In this document: piece by piece, positions 33,216-47,034 of the stretch
Position numbering within the stretch: position 1 is the first letter of the stretch
Layout: every line of letters begins with the position of its first letter
Assembly: GCA_000697475.1 (NCBI GenBank)
Contig: JNEU01000741.1
Coordinates: 62,001-126,000, forward strand
Origin: Lichtheimia corymbifera B2541
Lineage: Eukaryota > Mucoromycota > Mucoromycetes > Mucorales > Lichtheimiaceae
Length of the DNA stretch: 64,000 nucleotides
Direction: 5' to 3'
The notes under the pieces: model-generated
Told to the model about the DNA's origin: nothing
The model's input: the letters and a program-made list of their open reading frames with translations, nothing else
The model's database searches: none
Program-made: the position numbers and the translations under genes

Positions 33216-33551
33216 ATGCTGCTGGCCAGTCCTCCTACTTTTGCCACTGAAATCTATCCTCATACATCACCATTGTTCTCTGATCAACCATCATGGGAAT
33301 CCAACAATGATACACTAGCATGTCTGCTACTTTCTTCCAACGATCAAGATGATTTATTGAGAGTGATCCGTGCCATGCCCACCATGGTACAACACCACCA
33401 ACATTCTTCTTTTCAACGGCAAGCCAAATCAACCTCTGATAATGAACATCAAGATGCTTCCATAGCCTTAACACGGCCATCCCATATGCTTAGACGATCC
33501 TCGTCATCTTCCATCACTTTAATGTCCACAATCCAGGAAGAGGAAGAATAA
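33216..33551 (+). CDS. Small Ser-rich hypothetical protein (111 aa)
   Basis: A single-exon frame from the ATG at 33216 to the stop at 33551, behind a good TATA box. The product has a slightly hydrophobic start (MLLASPPTFA), a segment DDLLRVIRAMPTMV that could form an amphipathic helix, and a C-terminal LRRSSSSSITLMSTIQEEEE. That tail contains an RRSS potential phosphorylation site for basophilic kinases. No known domain. It converges on the PRP4 kinase gene with 66 bp between stop codons. Support is the promoter and frame length only. Confidence 0.45.
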   Translation: MLLASPPTFATEIYPHTSPLFSDQPSWESNNDTLACLLLSSNDQDDLLRVIRAMPTMVQHHQHSSFQRQAKSTSDNEHQDASIALTRPSHMLRRSSSSSITLMSTIQEEEE

Positions 33552-33617
33552 ATAATGCAAACAAATATGTGCAGTGGAATGTATTTAGGGGGGGAGAGAG
33601 TATATGTGTGTGAATTA

Positions 33618-36574
<2,957 letters not shown>

Positions 36575-37005
36575 TCGTAAAGACAATTGGTGAGAACGCT
36601 TTTTGATGAGCGAGATGTTGTATCTGAAGGTACGGTGTAAGAGGTATTGTCTTTCAGAGGTGTAATCTGTATCGTAATGGGATCGTTGCAATATGTCTTG
36701 ACGACGACGACGACGACGAAATAGAGAACGCAGCAGTGTATAATCCCTGCCAAGCGGGGATCTTTATTGACCGTTGTCATCCAGCACTCTGCCAAATTCA
36801 CTTGAATTGCCGATATTAGACACCATGCATCCAAATCCCTCTGATCCGCCCTTTCAAGACCATGGCAATGTACCCATTGAATCTCCTAAAGTTATAGCTC
36901 TCATCATGTCATCATTTCAAACAAGAACAAAATGTATTATTCACATTGCGATTGGGAATTTTATCTTTTAAAAAACATGAATACACAACAATAAATGGTC
37001 TCCAT
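36575..37005. other. Intergenic between PRP4 kinase start and CWC22 stop
   Basis: These 431 bp hold the PRP4 promoter and the CWC22 3' flank. A CGA-trinucleotide run occurs at about 36700-36718. The short frame at 36774-36971 shows no conserved content. Confidence 0.5.
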
Positions 37006-39108
37006 TTAGCGTCTTCTTCTCTTGCGACGTGAGGTGCTATCATCACTGCTGTAGCTACTTGCGGTATCACTATCCGAATCACTAACGCTGCGACCACGTC
37101 TTCTTCCTCTTCGATCATAACTTGGACTTCTTCTTCTGCTACTACGGCGTCTGGAACTGTATGAACGGCGACGGCGGCTACGGCTGGGGCTACGACTGGA
37201 AACACTACCACTTTCCGATCCACTGCTGCTGCCGCTGCTGCTACTGCCGGTGCTACTATCCGACTCGCTACCACTATCGCTATCGCTGCTGCTGCTGCCA
37301 CTGCTGCTGCTGCTATCACTGCTGCTATCCGATTCACTTGATGATCCACCACGGCTCTTTCGCATGATTTGTTGAGGTGCGGTTCGAAGCCATTCACGTA
37401 AATCTTCTGTCAAAGCACCAAGACCGATACTTGTCCAATAATTGATGGCGAAACGAGTGTTTTTGGGGTTGTCTTTGGGAAACATGCCTTGATAATATTC
37501 GAGCATATAAGGATCTTCCATACGTTCCTTTAGCTTTTTCAATCCAAGGAATTCGCTGATTTCTTGAAAGAGGATCTTGATGAAAATACGTGATGCAGAG
37601 GTCGTGTCGTCTTCTGTAAGTCGAATCACTGAGAAACAAGTCCATGCCAACGAGTCGGTGTAGAATAAATGTCCAAATAATTTGGCAATGTTGCGAAGTC
37701 GATTTGTCTCGTAACGATGGATCGTCTCGTATACTTCGTTGAAGGCGACTGTGAAGTTTTCACCCCATATCCTGTTGATCTTGCAGAATCGCTCGGCCAT
37801 CAAACCATAAAACTTGAGAAACGTGCGTTCTTGAGAACAACATTCGATGATCATGTTACAGAGCTCAATCTAGTCAAAAGGGATTGATTGATTAGTCTAT
37901 GCGAAAAAGTCAAATTGTTTATAAAACATACCTCTTGTCCTTCAGGGATATCAAGTTTCATGAGCTTGTGACAACATTCTTCAAAGTCAAGACTGGACAT
38001 GACCGTCAAATAGATCTTGCGACGTAATTCAATCGTATCAGCATTGGTCTTGTCTTGAATCTCCATCTTTTGCTCCTCTTCATCCTCTTCGCTCTCGTCG
38101 TCACTTTCAGAGCCGCTCTCATCCGTGCCTGATTCATCTTCGGATCCTTCACCCAAGATCTCTGCCTTAAGTTCAGCATAACGTTCCTCGTTCTCCTTAT
38201 AATCGGGGTCGTATTTGAAAATATTGAGCCGTTCCTCGACATCCAAATCTTCGTCATCAAGGCCAATGTAATGTGTGATTTGATCATCTTCCTCGACAAG
38301 ATCCAGATCTTGAACAACAGGCTGATTATCCTTGAACTTGTCTTTGCGTACTTGGAAAAGGACTTCGATCATGTACTGTGTTCGCTTATCGATCTTTCCT
38401 TCGTGTAGAATGGTGCGGAAACTCTCAAAGATGGCATTGTTGGGCTTTGGAGAAACGTTGGCCAAGTGAGCACCTACTTCACGCATGAAGCCGACAGCAA
38501 TTTCCACTGAATCATCTGTAGGTTGTTGTAATAATAAAGCCAGGATCTGCAATGGTAAAATCTCGTGGACGACCAATTGATTGGCAAGATGGGCAATAAA
38601 GGTACACACGGAAAGGCAAACGGTCTAAATAGTTCCTTTAGTCATCGATCTAATCCAATACCAAAAGTCCAAAGCTTACCTTATCATTACGTCGATAAGC
38701 ACGTCTGAATTGAGTGACAAGGCGAGCTAATAGCAACGCGCCCACATCTGGTATCTTGGTATTGACAACCGCAGCGACAGCAGCGTAGACGGGTGTAAAA
38801 CGCAAACTGGCACTTTGAGCTCGCATCAGACTACGACAAAGCAAGCCTCGACCTCGCACCAAATTCTCGCCAAACAACTCGGGAACAATCAGCTTGATAT
38901 TGGAAGTGTTGATCTTGTTGATCAAGCCGTTGATGGACTTTTTCAAGGCTTCCCAGGTGATGCGTTGATATTCCTCGCCGGATTTGTCTGTAATCTGTTG
39001 CTGCATCTGTCGCAAGCGATGAGGTGGAATGTAGGCACCGCCTGCCCGTGTCAATGCAGCTGCACCAACAGCTCCTCGAGTGTCGACAACTACTTGATTG
39101 CTGGCCAT
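37006..39108 (-). CDS. CWC22: Pre-mRNA splicing factor CWC22 (MIF4G-MA3), 661 aa, three exons
   Basis: Exons on the minus strand: 39108-38680, 38624-37932, 37869-37006. CWC22 escorts eIF4A3 to the spliceosome for exon-junction-complex assembly and helps Prp2 action. The sequence shows the N-terminal [14 protein letters not shown] signature. The MIF4G domain follows ([53 protein letters not shown]). After it come the acidic linker ([20 protein letters not shown]) and the MA3 domain ([44 protein letters not shown]). The C-terminal tail is Ser-rich then Arg/Ser-rich and ends RRKRRRR. The start is the ATG at 39108, since the frame upstream opens only at a TTG. It is divergent from the CENP-T-like gene, with 178 bp between the ATGs. 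Confidence 0.95.
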
Positions 39109-39286
39109 TCGTTGAAACGCACGTAAAGAAAGTGATAGGAGAGGCAAGAGAATCAGCTAGTCGGAGGTTCACTTTTGAGTGTCTTACCCAATTGCTCCGT
39201 CGTCGTGACTCTTAATGGGTAGATGAAGCTCTCTCCTCCTCTCCTCCTCCTCCTCCTCTTGTACACACTTTTTATACTACGCGCAT
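39109..39286. promoter_or_regulatory. Compact bidirectional promoter, CWC22 / CENP-T-like
   Basis: Only 178 bp separate two divergent ATGs. A pure CTC/TCC tract at about 39230-39259 is the most visible element, and such pyrimidine tracts are common in fungal promoters. TTTATACTA at about 39270 is TATA-like for the plus-strand gene. Confidence 0.55.
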
Positions 39287-41549
39287 ATGGAATCCCAACG
39301 CTACTATGAAAAGGACTCACCCAGAATGCCTATCGATTCATCAGACACACAATCGCAGAGTGATGCAAAGGTACATTGGGACATTGCAGTACCTGAACGA
39401 GTGAGCTGACGATAAAAGGATATAGTCGCTTTTCTCACAAAAGACAGGATTAAGTCAAGGACGTGCCTCTTCTACCAATGATCCACTCTCACCTGCCAAA
39501 ATAATGCGTCAACTGGGAGCATGTATGTGCTAATAGATCAACCAAGTTATGATCCTAACAATGCCATTTTTCTAGTCGAGATGGATACAGCATCACAATC
39601 ATCCTCCATTGTACAATCACAATCACAATCACAAAGACGCTTTTCACGTATTGGTTCACGACATCAAGAAGACTTTTTGACGCGTCGATCAAAGGTGGAT
39701 CCAAGGGCGAGGCTTGAAGAGTTTCGACAAAGATATCAATTCTCTCGACCGATGGCAAGTCGTGCACCAATAACTACAACAACAACGACAATGACTCCTC
39801 CTGATTTCTCATTTCGTCATCGACGCGACTGGAGACATAATGACTTGGAGGATTTTGATGACTTGTTGACGATCAAATCATACAGCACCGATACCAACTT
39901 TAGTGAATTCAACAGGGTCACACAAAGCAGTGTACAACCTCAAGCATCACAGCAACCACCACAGCAACAGCCATCAGCTATTCGTGACGACGATGAAGAT
40001 ATGGATGAATTTGAATACAGAGCTCCAACACCTCTAGCAAGCGGTTTTAGTGTGCTTGATGATGATGACGACGACGATGATAATGGTCCACCGCATTCAT
40101 GGCATCCTCCCCCTAACGCTTTATTCCAACAATCCCTTCTCAAACGACGACGACTATCCCATTCAAACGATGAGCCCGACATTACTCATGATATTGGAAT
40201 ACAGAAGGATGATACTATGATACCACCACCACTACCCAATGTAACAGAGCAGGAAAGGCACCATTCTCAGAGTCAACAATCAAAAGAGGAATTGCAACAT
40301 GAAAAAATACCAACACAAAGAACGCGTTTCATTACAAGCCAAAGATCACAAATTCATGACGCAGAGATACCCCATCCACAAGAACAACAGCCAGCAGACA
40401 CATCGAATGACTTGGTCAAGGATTGGTTACAAAGTACCCATGCCGTTGAAAAAGACAAAGCCATCACTTCATCTCTGCAGGAACAACAACAGCAACCAAT
40501 ATCACAAAAAGCCATCAACGACAAAGACAAAGCCAGCACTTCATCTCTGCTGCATAAACAACAAAAACAACAACAATCAACACAATCAACACAACCACAA
40601 GATATCAAGGGAAAAGGCAAAGCTAATATTTCGCAACCACTATCAGTATCACCACAACGAGAAAAGGAGCCATCACCTATGCCCAACATGGATTTTGAGA
40701 TTGACTTTGATGATATGGATTTCGGTGGAGATGATTATAATCAACAGCCATCACCCTCACCGCCACTACAACCACAACCACCACGACCCTCAAGTGAAGA
40801 ACATGTTGCTTCAAGTAGTCGAGAGAATACATCCACTCAAGAGAATGAAGCAAGTGTACCAGAACAAAGACACCTGTAAGTACAATCAAATGTGCGGGGA
40901 GAGGATGGATGAATGGCTCATTGTATTGGATGTATCATAAAGGGATCCTAAAGCGTTGATACAAGTACGTTCAGAAGGGCGTTTTGGTATTCAAGCATTG
41001 GCTGCAAAGGATGCCGAGATTCTCAGGTAAGTGTGTGTGTGTGTGTGGATGCATAGCAAATGAGCTTAAACCTGCTTGCATAGAGGGTCGACCAATCTAC
41101 GCAATATTCGCCATTTAGGGCAGCTTGGCAAAATCATGTTCAGAAAGGCAGCTATTCGCATGAGCAAAGAAGCTGAACAGCGGTTGAGTGTAATGTAAGT
41201 CAACAACCTCACTCGTCGACAGCATCCTTTATTAAACAAGATGTACATAGATCCGACACGTTTTACAAGCAAGCTACTGATGATTTGGTCGCGTATGCCA
41301 AACATGCTAAAAGACACTCGATCAGCAAGGAGGATGCAGTCATGTTGCTTCGTCGGTAAGTGTGTTGGTGAATCAATCATGCAAGAACACGTTGACGAAC
41401 CCAGAAATCGTAGGCAAGAGCGGATAATGGATGACACTCCAGTTGAGGAATTAGCGCACAAGTACCTTCCTAGAGAAATGTGGGACGAGTTTTGCGTGTC
41501 TGCACTTGCGTATAACGAGCTATATCCAAAGGAAAAACCGAGCGTTTAA
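39287..41549 (+). CDS. CENPT: CENP-T-like kinetochore protein with C-terminal histone fold (638 aa), seven exons
   Basis: Exons: 39287-39370, 39426-39522, 39576-40875, 40943-41026, 41084-41194, 41251-41355, 41414-41549, all GT-AG and in frame. The C-terminal 130 residues resemble the CENP-T histone fold: GQLGKIMFRKAAIRMSKEAE, then FYKQATDDLVAYAKHAKRHS, then ISKEDAVMLLRRQERI, and the CENP-T extension VEELAHKYLPREMWDEF. The remainder is long, disordered and Gln/Pro/Ser-rich, with acidic patches, as usual for this family, whose N-terminus recruits the Ndc80 complex. LSPAKIMRQLGA near residue 55 may belong to that segment. Role: with CENP-W it binds centromeric DNA and links the inner to the outer kinetochore. 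The histone-fold identification rests on pattern recognition; other histone-fold proteins are less likely because of the C-terminal extension. Confidence 0.75.
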
Positions 41550-41671
41550 AAAGCATGTACATATCGTTTTGCATATATTAGAGTGTAATAGCTTCTTTTT
41601 AAAAATTATACATAGGGGCGCAAGAGGCGCTCAAGTACAAAGTCATATATATAAATAGCATACATGATGCA

Positions 41672-41989
41672 TCATTCCTGCCACCAATGCATTCTGTGGA
41701 AAGTTCTATAAAAAGCTTGACGGATGGAGCGAGTAGTAGTCTGCTGTTTCCGGGGTTTGTTACTTGGCGTGACAATACGTCGAATAGAGGATCGCATTCG
41801 GGTAGGCTGCTTGTACCAAGCATCATCATCATCATCATGCTGGTTCTCGTCACCGAGAAAGAATTCCATGGTAAGATAGGATTCGTTCCACCACTTGTGT
41901 TCATTATGATCCGATTGGTATTTCAATGTTGTTGGGTGGATAGTAGTAGTGGTAGTAGTACTCGAAGTCACCGGATAGTAGCAGGACAT
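41672..41989 (-). CDS. Small hypothetical protein (105 aa)
   Basis: A single-exon minus-strand frame with a true ATG at 41989. The product has a Thr-rich start (VTSSTTTTTTIHPTT), an acidic centre (GDENQHDDDDDAWY) and a basic C-terminal part (RKQQTTTRSIRQAFYRTFHR) ending WWQE. No domain is recognised. It converges with the CENP-T-like gene. The evidence is only length, start codon and the switch from acidic to basic composition; it may be spurious. Confidence 0.3.
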   Translation of the reverse strand: MSCYYPVTSSTTTTTTIHPTTLKYQSDHNEHKWWNESYLTMEFFLGDENQHDDDDDAWYKQPTRMRSSIRRIVTPSNKPRKQQTTTRSIRQAFYRTFHRMHWWQE

Positions 41990-42588
41990 TGGTCACTAAA
42001 AGTTGAGAGAAAAGAGAGCAATGAAAAGAAAAAGAAATGAGGATAAAGGAACGTATGTAAATAAAGGGTTCACCATCCAAGTTGGATGCATGTCAACAAC
42101 GACACATCAATGTATAATGTTTCCCGGGCTTGGCACACCAAAAGTCCATGAGATGATTTTTGCATGCATTGGGAACCTTTTTGCTGCTGTTCCCCAAAAA
42201 GATACATGCACAGCACAATGAATATTCCTGATCCCGTTAACAACGCACGACATCACCTGAGACCTACATGTTGTTGTCTCCACTTTTTTGTCAAGAAATA
42301 ATATCAAGGGGGTATGTGAGGGATGGTGCACTCCTTTCATCTGTTCCTGCTGCTGCTGCTGCTGCCGGTACACTTGAATCTCACATTTAATCTAGACCCA
42401 CCTTTGTTGTTTCATGTCCAATTTTTTTCTTTATTCTTACATGGGCTCTTTGTTTGATTGAACAGTAAGGAGAGGTGGTGGAGGAGGAGGAGGCAAATTA
42501 ATGTACACGTTAAAAGGTATATTATGGGTTGTGGTCGTCGGAGGAAATGCTGCAATAATAGAGTGGTGTGTGTGTGTGTGTGTTATGA
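41990..42588. other. Intergenic, microsatellites, no gene seen
   Basis: The 3' flank of the bZIP gene and the possible promoter of the 41672 frame. Contains a CTG run at about 42348-42365 and a TG run at about 42566-42581. Confidence 0.5.
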
Positions 42589-43263
42589 TCATCGACGCAC
42601 CAATGCTTCATGTGCTTCAGCAAGCTGTGTCTCCAACTCATGCACGCGTTTCTCATACTTGTCTTGTTTTCGTTTGGCCGCGTCACGTTCACTCTCCAAT
42701 ACCGCAACCTTGAGCTGCAGTTGCTCATTCAATGTTTGTAGTTCTTTTACTCGTCGTTCCAATCCTTCCATCTTTTGTACTTTACGTAACCGTGACCGAC
42801 GTGCTGCATCCGTGTTACGTTGTCGTTTAAGAGCAATCTCATCTTTAGAATCAAGGCTGCTGGTTGATGATGAGGATCGTTTGTTACGCATACAAGAAGA
42901 GGTGGTGGTGGTTGTTGTTTTGGTGGTGTCGGTGATTGAGGATAGGGAATTGGTAGTAGCTGCAGAAAGAGCTTGCATGGATGATGGTTGTTGGAGAGCT
43001 GTCAATGTAGCAAACGCCTTGAATATAGCAGTGAGTGGCATAGGCGCATTATTGTTATTTGATGTTGAATGATGATGTATCTCCTCGGGTTCGGCCTTTA
43101 CAACGATATTGCTGCTGCTGTCACTTTTTGACGTGTCTTGCTCTGATGGCTGTAAAAGACCTGATGCTACGAGTTCGGTTTCCAACCATTCATCCAACTT
43201 ATTTGGATCAAGACGTGTATTCTTTTGAGATCGTGTTTCTTTTTTGGTTGAAGGTGCAGCCAT
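42589..43263 (-). CDS. Gcn4/CPC1-like bZIP transcription factor (224 aa)
   Basis: A single exon from the ATG at 43263; the frame before it opens only at a GTG. The C-terminal bZIP has basic region ALKRQRNTDAARRSRLRKVQ. Its NTDAARRSR core differs at one residue from the Gcn4 core NTEAARRSR as I know it, with heptad leucines following (LERRVKELQTLNEQLQLKVA). The N-terminal half is Ser/Thr/Asn-rich and holds an acidic-hydrophobic patch (LDEWLETELVASGLL) that could be the activation domain. Gcn4-type factors bind TGACTCA and induce amino-acid biosynthesis in general amino-acid control. No spacing to the last His/Asn-rich activation elements can be judged. A large overlapping upstream frame (see the separate entry) may matter for translational control. 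An identification as another AP-1-like factor is less likely because of the basic-region match. Confidence 0.85.
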   Translation of the reverse strand: MAAPSTKKETRSQKNTRLDPNKLDEWLETELVASGLLQPSEQDTSKSDSSSNIVVKAEPEEIHHHSTSNNNNAPMPLTAIFKAFATLTALQQPSSMQALSAATTNSLSSITDTTKTTTTTTSSCMRNKRSSSSTSSLDSKDEIALKRQRNTDAARRSRLRKVQKMEGLERRVKELQTLNEQLQLKVAVLESERDAAKRKQDKYEKRVHELETQLAEAHEALVRR

Positions 43264-43391
43264 GATGCTATGTGTGAATAATAGTGAAGAAAGGAACGAA
43301 AAAGAGAAGAAAAGAAAATGACGAAACACTTTAGGTTACTCAGATATGGTGATAACGGGAAGTTGATAAGGCACATGGATAATCTCCGCAT
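43167..43391 (-). promoter_or_regulatory. Possible overlapping upstream ORF of the bZIP gene
   Basis: A minus-strand ATG at 43391, 128 bp before the bZIP ATG, opens 74 codons in another frame that run past the bZIP start and stop at 43167. If the transcript starts upstream of 43391, ribosomes using it would miss the bZIP start. This is the arrangement expected for translational control of a GCN4-type gene. The transcription start is unknown. Confidence 0.3.
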
Positions 43392-43423
43392 CAATCTCTC
43401 TTTTATGTATGTACATGGGGGTT

Positions 43424-44508
43424 CTAATTGTTGCCTACTGGTAACCATTCTACGTATGCTGTGAGGATATTATACAATCGTTCAATCACTCGAGCCCGAC
43501 TATTGTCAGCAAGGATCTCCTTTGGTGGTCGATCGGCAAGGTAATTGTTGTCTGTGATCAAGAGGTCTGTCGAGAGTCCAATGTTGCACCCGAGTCCATC
43601 ATCCCAAAATTGCCTTTTTTGTTTGGTCAAATAGTTGGATGTTTCCACCAACAGTGAAAGCACTTTGCATAGACCATCGTGCCTAAAGAATATCCCGATC
43701 GTGTTGATAAAAGCGCTCCTTCAGTCCACAATAAACTTACTGCACATCCTGACAATCATTTCCATCGGGTATAGAGGATACAAGGCGTAAAAGATCCATC
43801 GCCACAATAAGACAAGGTGGTTGGTTGCCATGGTCACGTTGTATCCAGGATAATAAATCTGATCCGCTGCCGCTGCCGCCACCGCCACCGTTACCAGACA
43901 AATGCAACGCACAGAGCACAGCCTTCAATTGTGGAGTGTTTTCAACGGTACTTGATCCATCAATCGTGCAGCATAAATCAGCAACAAACAAACATAGAAA
44001 ACGCTGGTGGAAGTAAAGAAGAATAGCTCACCAAATGCGAATGCCTTCCAACCACCTCCTATCTTCCCAACGCGATCCATCAGCCTTCATATCTTGACTC
44101 ATGGCTCGCAATGCTTGCTCCAATGCTGCTTTGTTCTTGGTGAAAATCAATGCCCATGGTCGTAATGGGAACGTGGCTTCAGGACCCAATAGCTCTTCCA
44201 CAGCCTGGTTGCATTGTAGTCGTTTCTGTTGTAACTGCAATATACAGAATTCCAAAATGGTTCTTTGAACAATTGGTGTGTGTGTAAGTGAATGAGCGAG
44301 TGTGTGTGAGTGCGTCAATGTCAAGATCGGGAAAGAACGGGGGGGAAACATACTTTGCATTCTGCGTGTCATTGCTTCCCAGGCGTAAAAAGTAGCGGGC
44401 TTGCATATGATGAAAGATAAAGAACTGTAGCACAGAGAGTGTTATCTCCTCAAGAGCACCTCCTTTTCCGGGCAAAATAGGCGAGAGCGCGTGATTTTCC
44501 GTCGTCAT
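43424..44508 (-). CDS. Unidentified helical protein (284 aa), four exons
   Basis: Exons on the minus strand: 44508-44354, 44262-44032, 43950-43741, 43682-43424; the junctions keep frame. The product begins MTTENHALSPILPGKGGAL, is rich in predicted helices (EEITLSVLQFFIFHHMQARY, TILEFCILQLQQKRLQCNQA), has a Gly/Ser spacer (GNGGGGGSGSGSD), then helical parts such as VAMDLLRLVSSI and LCKVLSLLVETSNYLTKQ, and ends VERLYNILTAYVEWLPVGNN-like. An all-helical, repeat-type scaffold is plausible. I do not recognise the family. The acceptor of exon 3 was chosen because the closer AG breaks frame; this junction is the least certain. It lies upstream of, and in the same direction as, the bZIP gene. Confidence 0.6.
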
Positions 44509-45404
44509 ACGTTTGCCACAAGCAGACAATGCATGACGCTGTTCTTGGTATATGTATTTCTTGTGACACAGGTGCACTTAACTCGGGCGTATATGGGTGT
44601 GTTGTATGTTGTTGGTGTGTAGTAGTGGTGGTAGTGTGACATGTGGTGGTGGTGGTGATGATGATGATAGTGGATGGTAGATTATATGCAGAAAACGATT
44701 ATACTGATCGCACTTGATCATCGTATTCTCCGGAGAAAAGCATGATTGGTCCGAATAGGATTGTATACACACTTTGCTCATTGCCCCGTTCCTCGGAAGA
44801 GTCTTACCAGGTGAGACAAGACTCAGTAGTATATAGAGAGGGAGAGAGCGAGAGAGAGACCTAGCTGCTGATAAGATAACAAAATTCCTATCCCGGTGAC
44901 ACACTTGGCATTATCCCCCACATCACCCCGAGCATATGATTTTTTAGCCCTGTTGTATAATGTCATTGCCCATCGGGAGATCTTGATGATGATGAAGATG
45001 ATGATGATGATGAACCAAGATGAAAGATAATGATAACAAAGTTTTTTATCGCCTTATCTTGCATCTGCAATCCAATACCACCAACCGCCCCCCCTCTTTT
45101 ATCGCATTGCCCCAATGTATGAGCCAATAAAGCTATAGTATCAATACCTTATCAGCAAGTGCGCTACTTTTACCCAAAGAGTAATGATCAAAAAAAGCAG
45201 GGAGCATTAACGGGTGAGTCCGGCGGATACGCTGATCACCAAAAGGGATGTGATCGATAGGCTGAGATACTTACCATTATCAATGGATGGTGCGCCAGCT
45301 TCTCCAAACAAATATAAATTCCTTATCTCCTTCAAGCAATTCTTTTTTCTTTTCATATCACCCATACCTCTTCTCCTACATCACACATACACACATATAA
45401 CATC
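44509..45404. promoter_or_regulatory. Glutamine synthetase upstream region with clustered GATA cores
   Basis: GATAA/TTATC cores occur at 44870, 44875, 45026, 45032, 45046, 45054, 45099, 45149, 45277 and 45323. Eight of them lie within 380 bp of the ATG. AreA/NIT2/Gln3-type GATA factors regulate nitrogen genes in fungi through such sites. An AATATAAATT box near 45311 is a TATA candidate. A GATGAT microsatellite lies at about 44985-45012. No gene seen in the gap. Confidence 0.5.
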
Positions 45405-46591
45405 ATGTCCGTGACTTCCAATGCCAAACTTCTTGACAAGTACATGTCTTTGGATCAGCGTAATGCTGTCCAAGTCGAGTATGTGTGGATTGACGGTTTC
45501 AACAACTTGAGATGCAAGACCAAGACCGTCTACAAGGTGCCCCAATCAGCAGCTGACTTGTCTGAATGGAACTATGATGGCTCTTCCACTGGTCAAGCTG
45601 AAGGACATGACTCTGATGTGTTGATCCAGCCCGTTGCTCTCTTTGCTGATCCTTTCCGTGGTGGCAACAACAAGATTGTTCTTTGTGAAACTTTCAATCC
45701 TGGTATGTATGATGATAACAATGACATTAGCATGGAATCACTCAACTCTTTATTTCAGATGGCACTCCTCACAAGACCAACTACCGCAATGCTTGCAAAA
45801 AGATCATGGATGCTCATGCTGATTCCCATCCTTGGTTCGGCCTTGAACAAGAATACATGTTCTTTGACCCTGAAACCGAGAAGCCTTATGGCTGGCCTAA
45901 GCATGGTTACCCTGAACCACAGGTAAGGCAATAGCAACAATGGCATCTTTATGGAATGAATGATTGACTTTTTGGAACACAGGGTAAATACTACTGCGGT
46001 GTTGGTGCTGGCAAGATCTTTGGCCGTGATATTGTTGAAGCTCATTACCGTGCATGCTTGTATGCTGGTATCAAGATCTCTGGTGTCAATGCTGAGGTTG
46101 CACCTGGTCAATTTGAGTTCCAAGTTGGTCCTTGTGAAGGCATTGAGGGTGGTGATCATTTGTGGATGGCTCGGTATCTTTTGGAAAGAGTCGCTGAAGA
46201 CTTTGGTATTGCCGTCTCTATTCATCCCAAGCCTGTTGCTGGTGACTGGAATGGTGCTGGTTGCCACACCAACTTTTCCACCAAGGAAATGCGTGAAGAA
46301 GGTGGTATCAAGGCCATCGAAAAGGCTATTGCCAATATGGCCAAGCGTCACCTTGAACACATTGCCGTTTATGGTGAAGACAATGATCAGCGTTTGACGG
46401 GTCGTCATGAAACTGGCCATATCGGTACTTTCAACTATGGTGTCGCCAATCGTGGTGCTTCCATTCGTATTCCCCGTCACGTTGGCAAGGAAGGCAAGGG
46501 ATACCTTGAAGACCGCCGTCCAGCTTCCAACATTGATCCTTACCGTGTCACTGGCATCATTGTTGAATCCACTTTCCTTCCTGAAAACTAA
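45405..46591 (+). CDS. GLN1: Glutamine synthetase, eukaryotic type (GSII), 356 aa, three exons
   Basis: Exons: 45405-45702, 45759-45922, 45983-46591. The cytosolic enzyme makes glutamine from glutamate, ammonia and ATP. All family signatures are present: [31 protein letters not shown] (substrate loop), the metal-binding [10 protein letters not shown] and [17 protein letters not shown], the ATP-binding region [26 protein letters not shown], and the closing [10 protein letters not shown]. Length matches yeast Gln1 (370) and other GSII enzymes. Codon use is strongly biased (AAG, GGT, CTT, ATT), as expected for a highly expressed gene. The upstream GATA cluster suggests nitrogen control. No sign of truncation. 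Confidence 0.98.
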
Positions 46592-47034
46592 ACATTTATA
46601 TTTACAGTCATTATCATCCACCCATTTATACACGCGGTCCTCCCTTTCACATATCTATTTATCCAACCCCTCAAAACCCATATATTGTACATAGCTTTTC
46701 CGCATAAAGAGCCATATTTTTGATTTTGCTTTTCACATGCTGCTACTTTTGAGTATTCTCAACTCATTGGTAAACAACGTAAATGATGTGCTTTTATGTT
46801 TGTGTATATGTGAGTAGAGGCTAAACCTATAAGTGACTATGGAAACAAGCTTGGCACTGAATATGTATGGCTGAGTGTTGTGGCTACTGTGTATGTTTAG
46901 TGGGATCGAAGGGTAACAAAGCCCTTTGTGTCACTTTAATTGCGCACTATAACTTTTTGTCCTGCATGATGCTTTTGCAGTAGCTCCCCTTTTTCCTTTC
47001 TTTCCCCTTTTCAACAACAACAACAACAACAACC
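46592..47034. other. Intergenic; CAA repeat before the next gene
   Basis: The glutamine synthetase 3' flank and the promoter/leader of the 47035 gene. A CAA run at 47014-47032 directly precedes its ATG. No gene seen. Confidence 0.5.
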
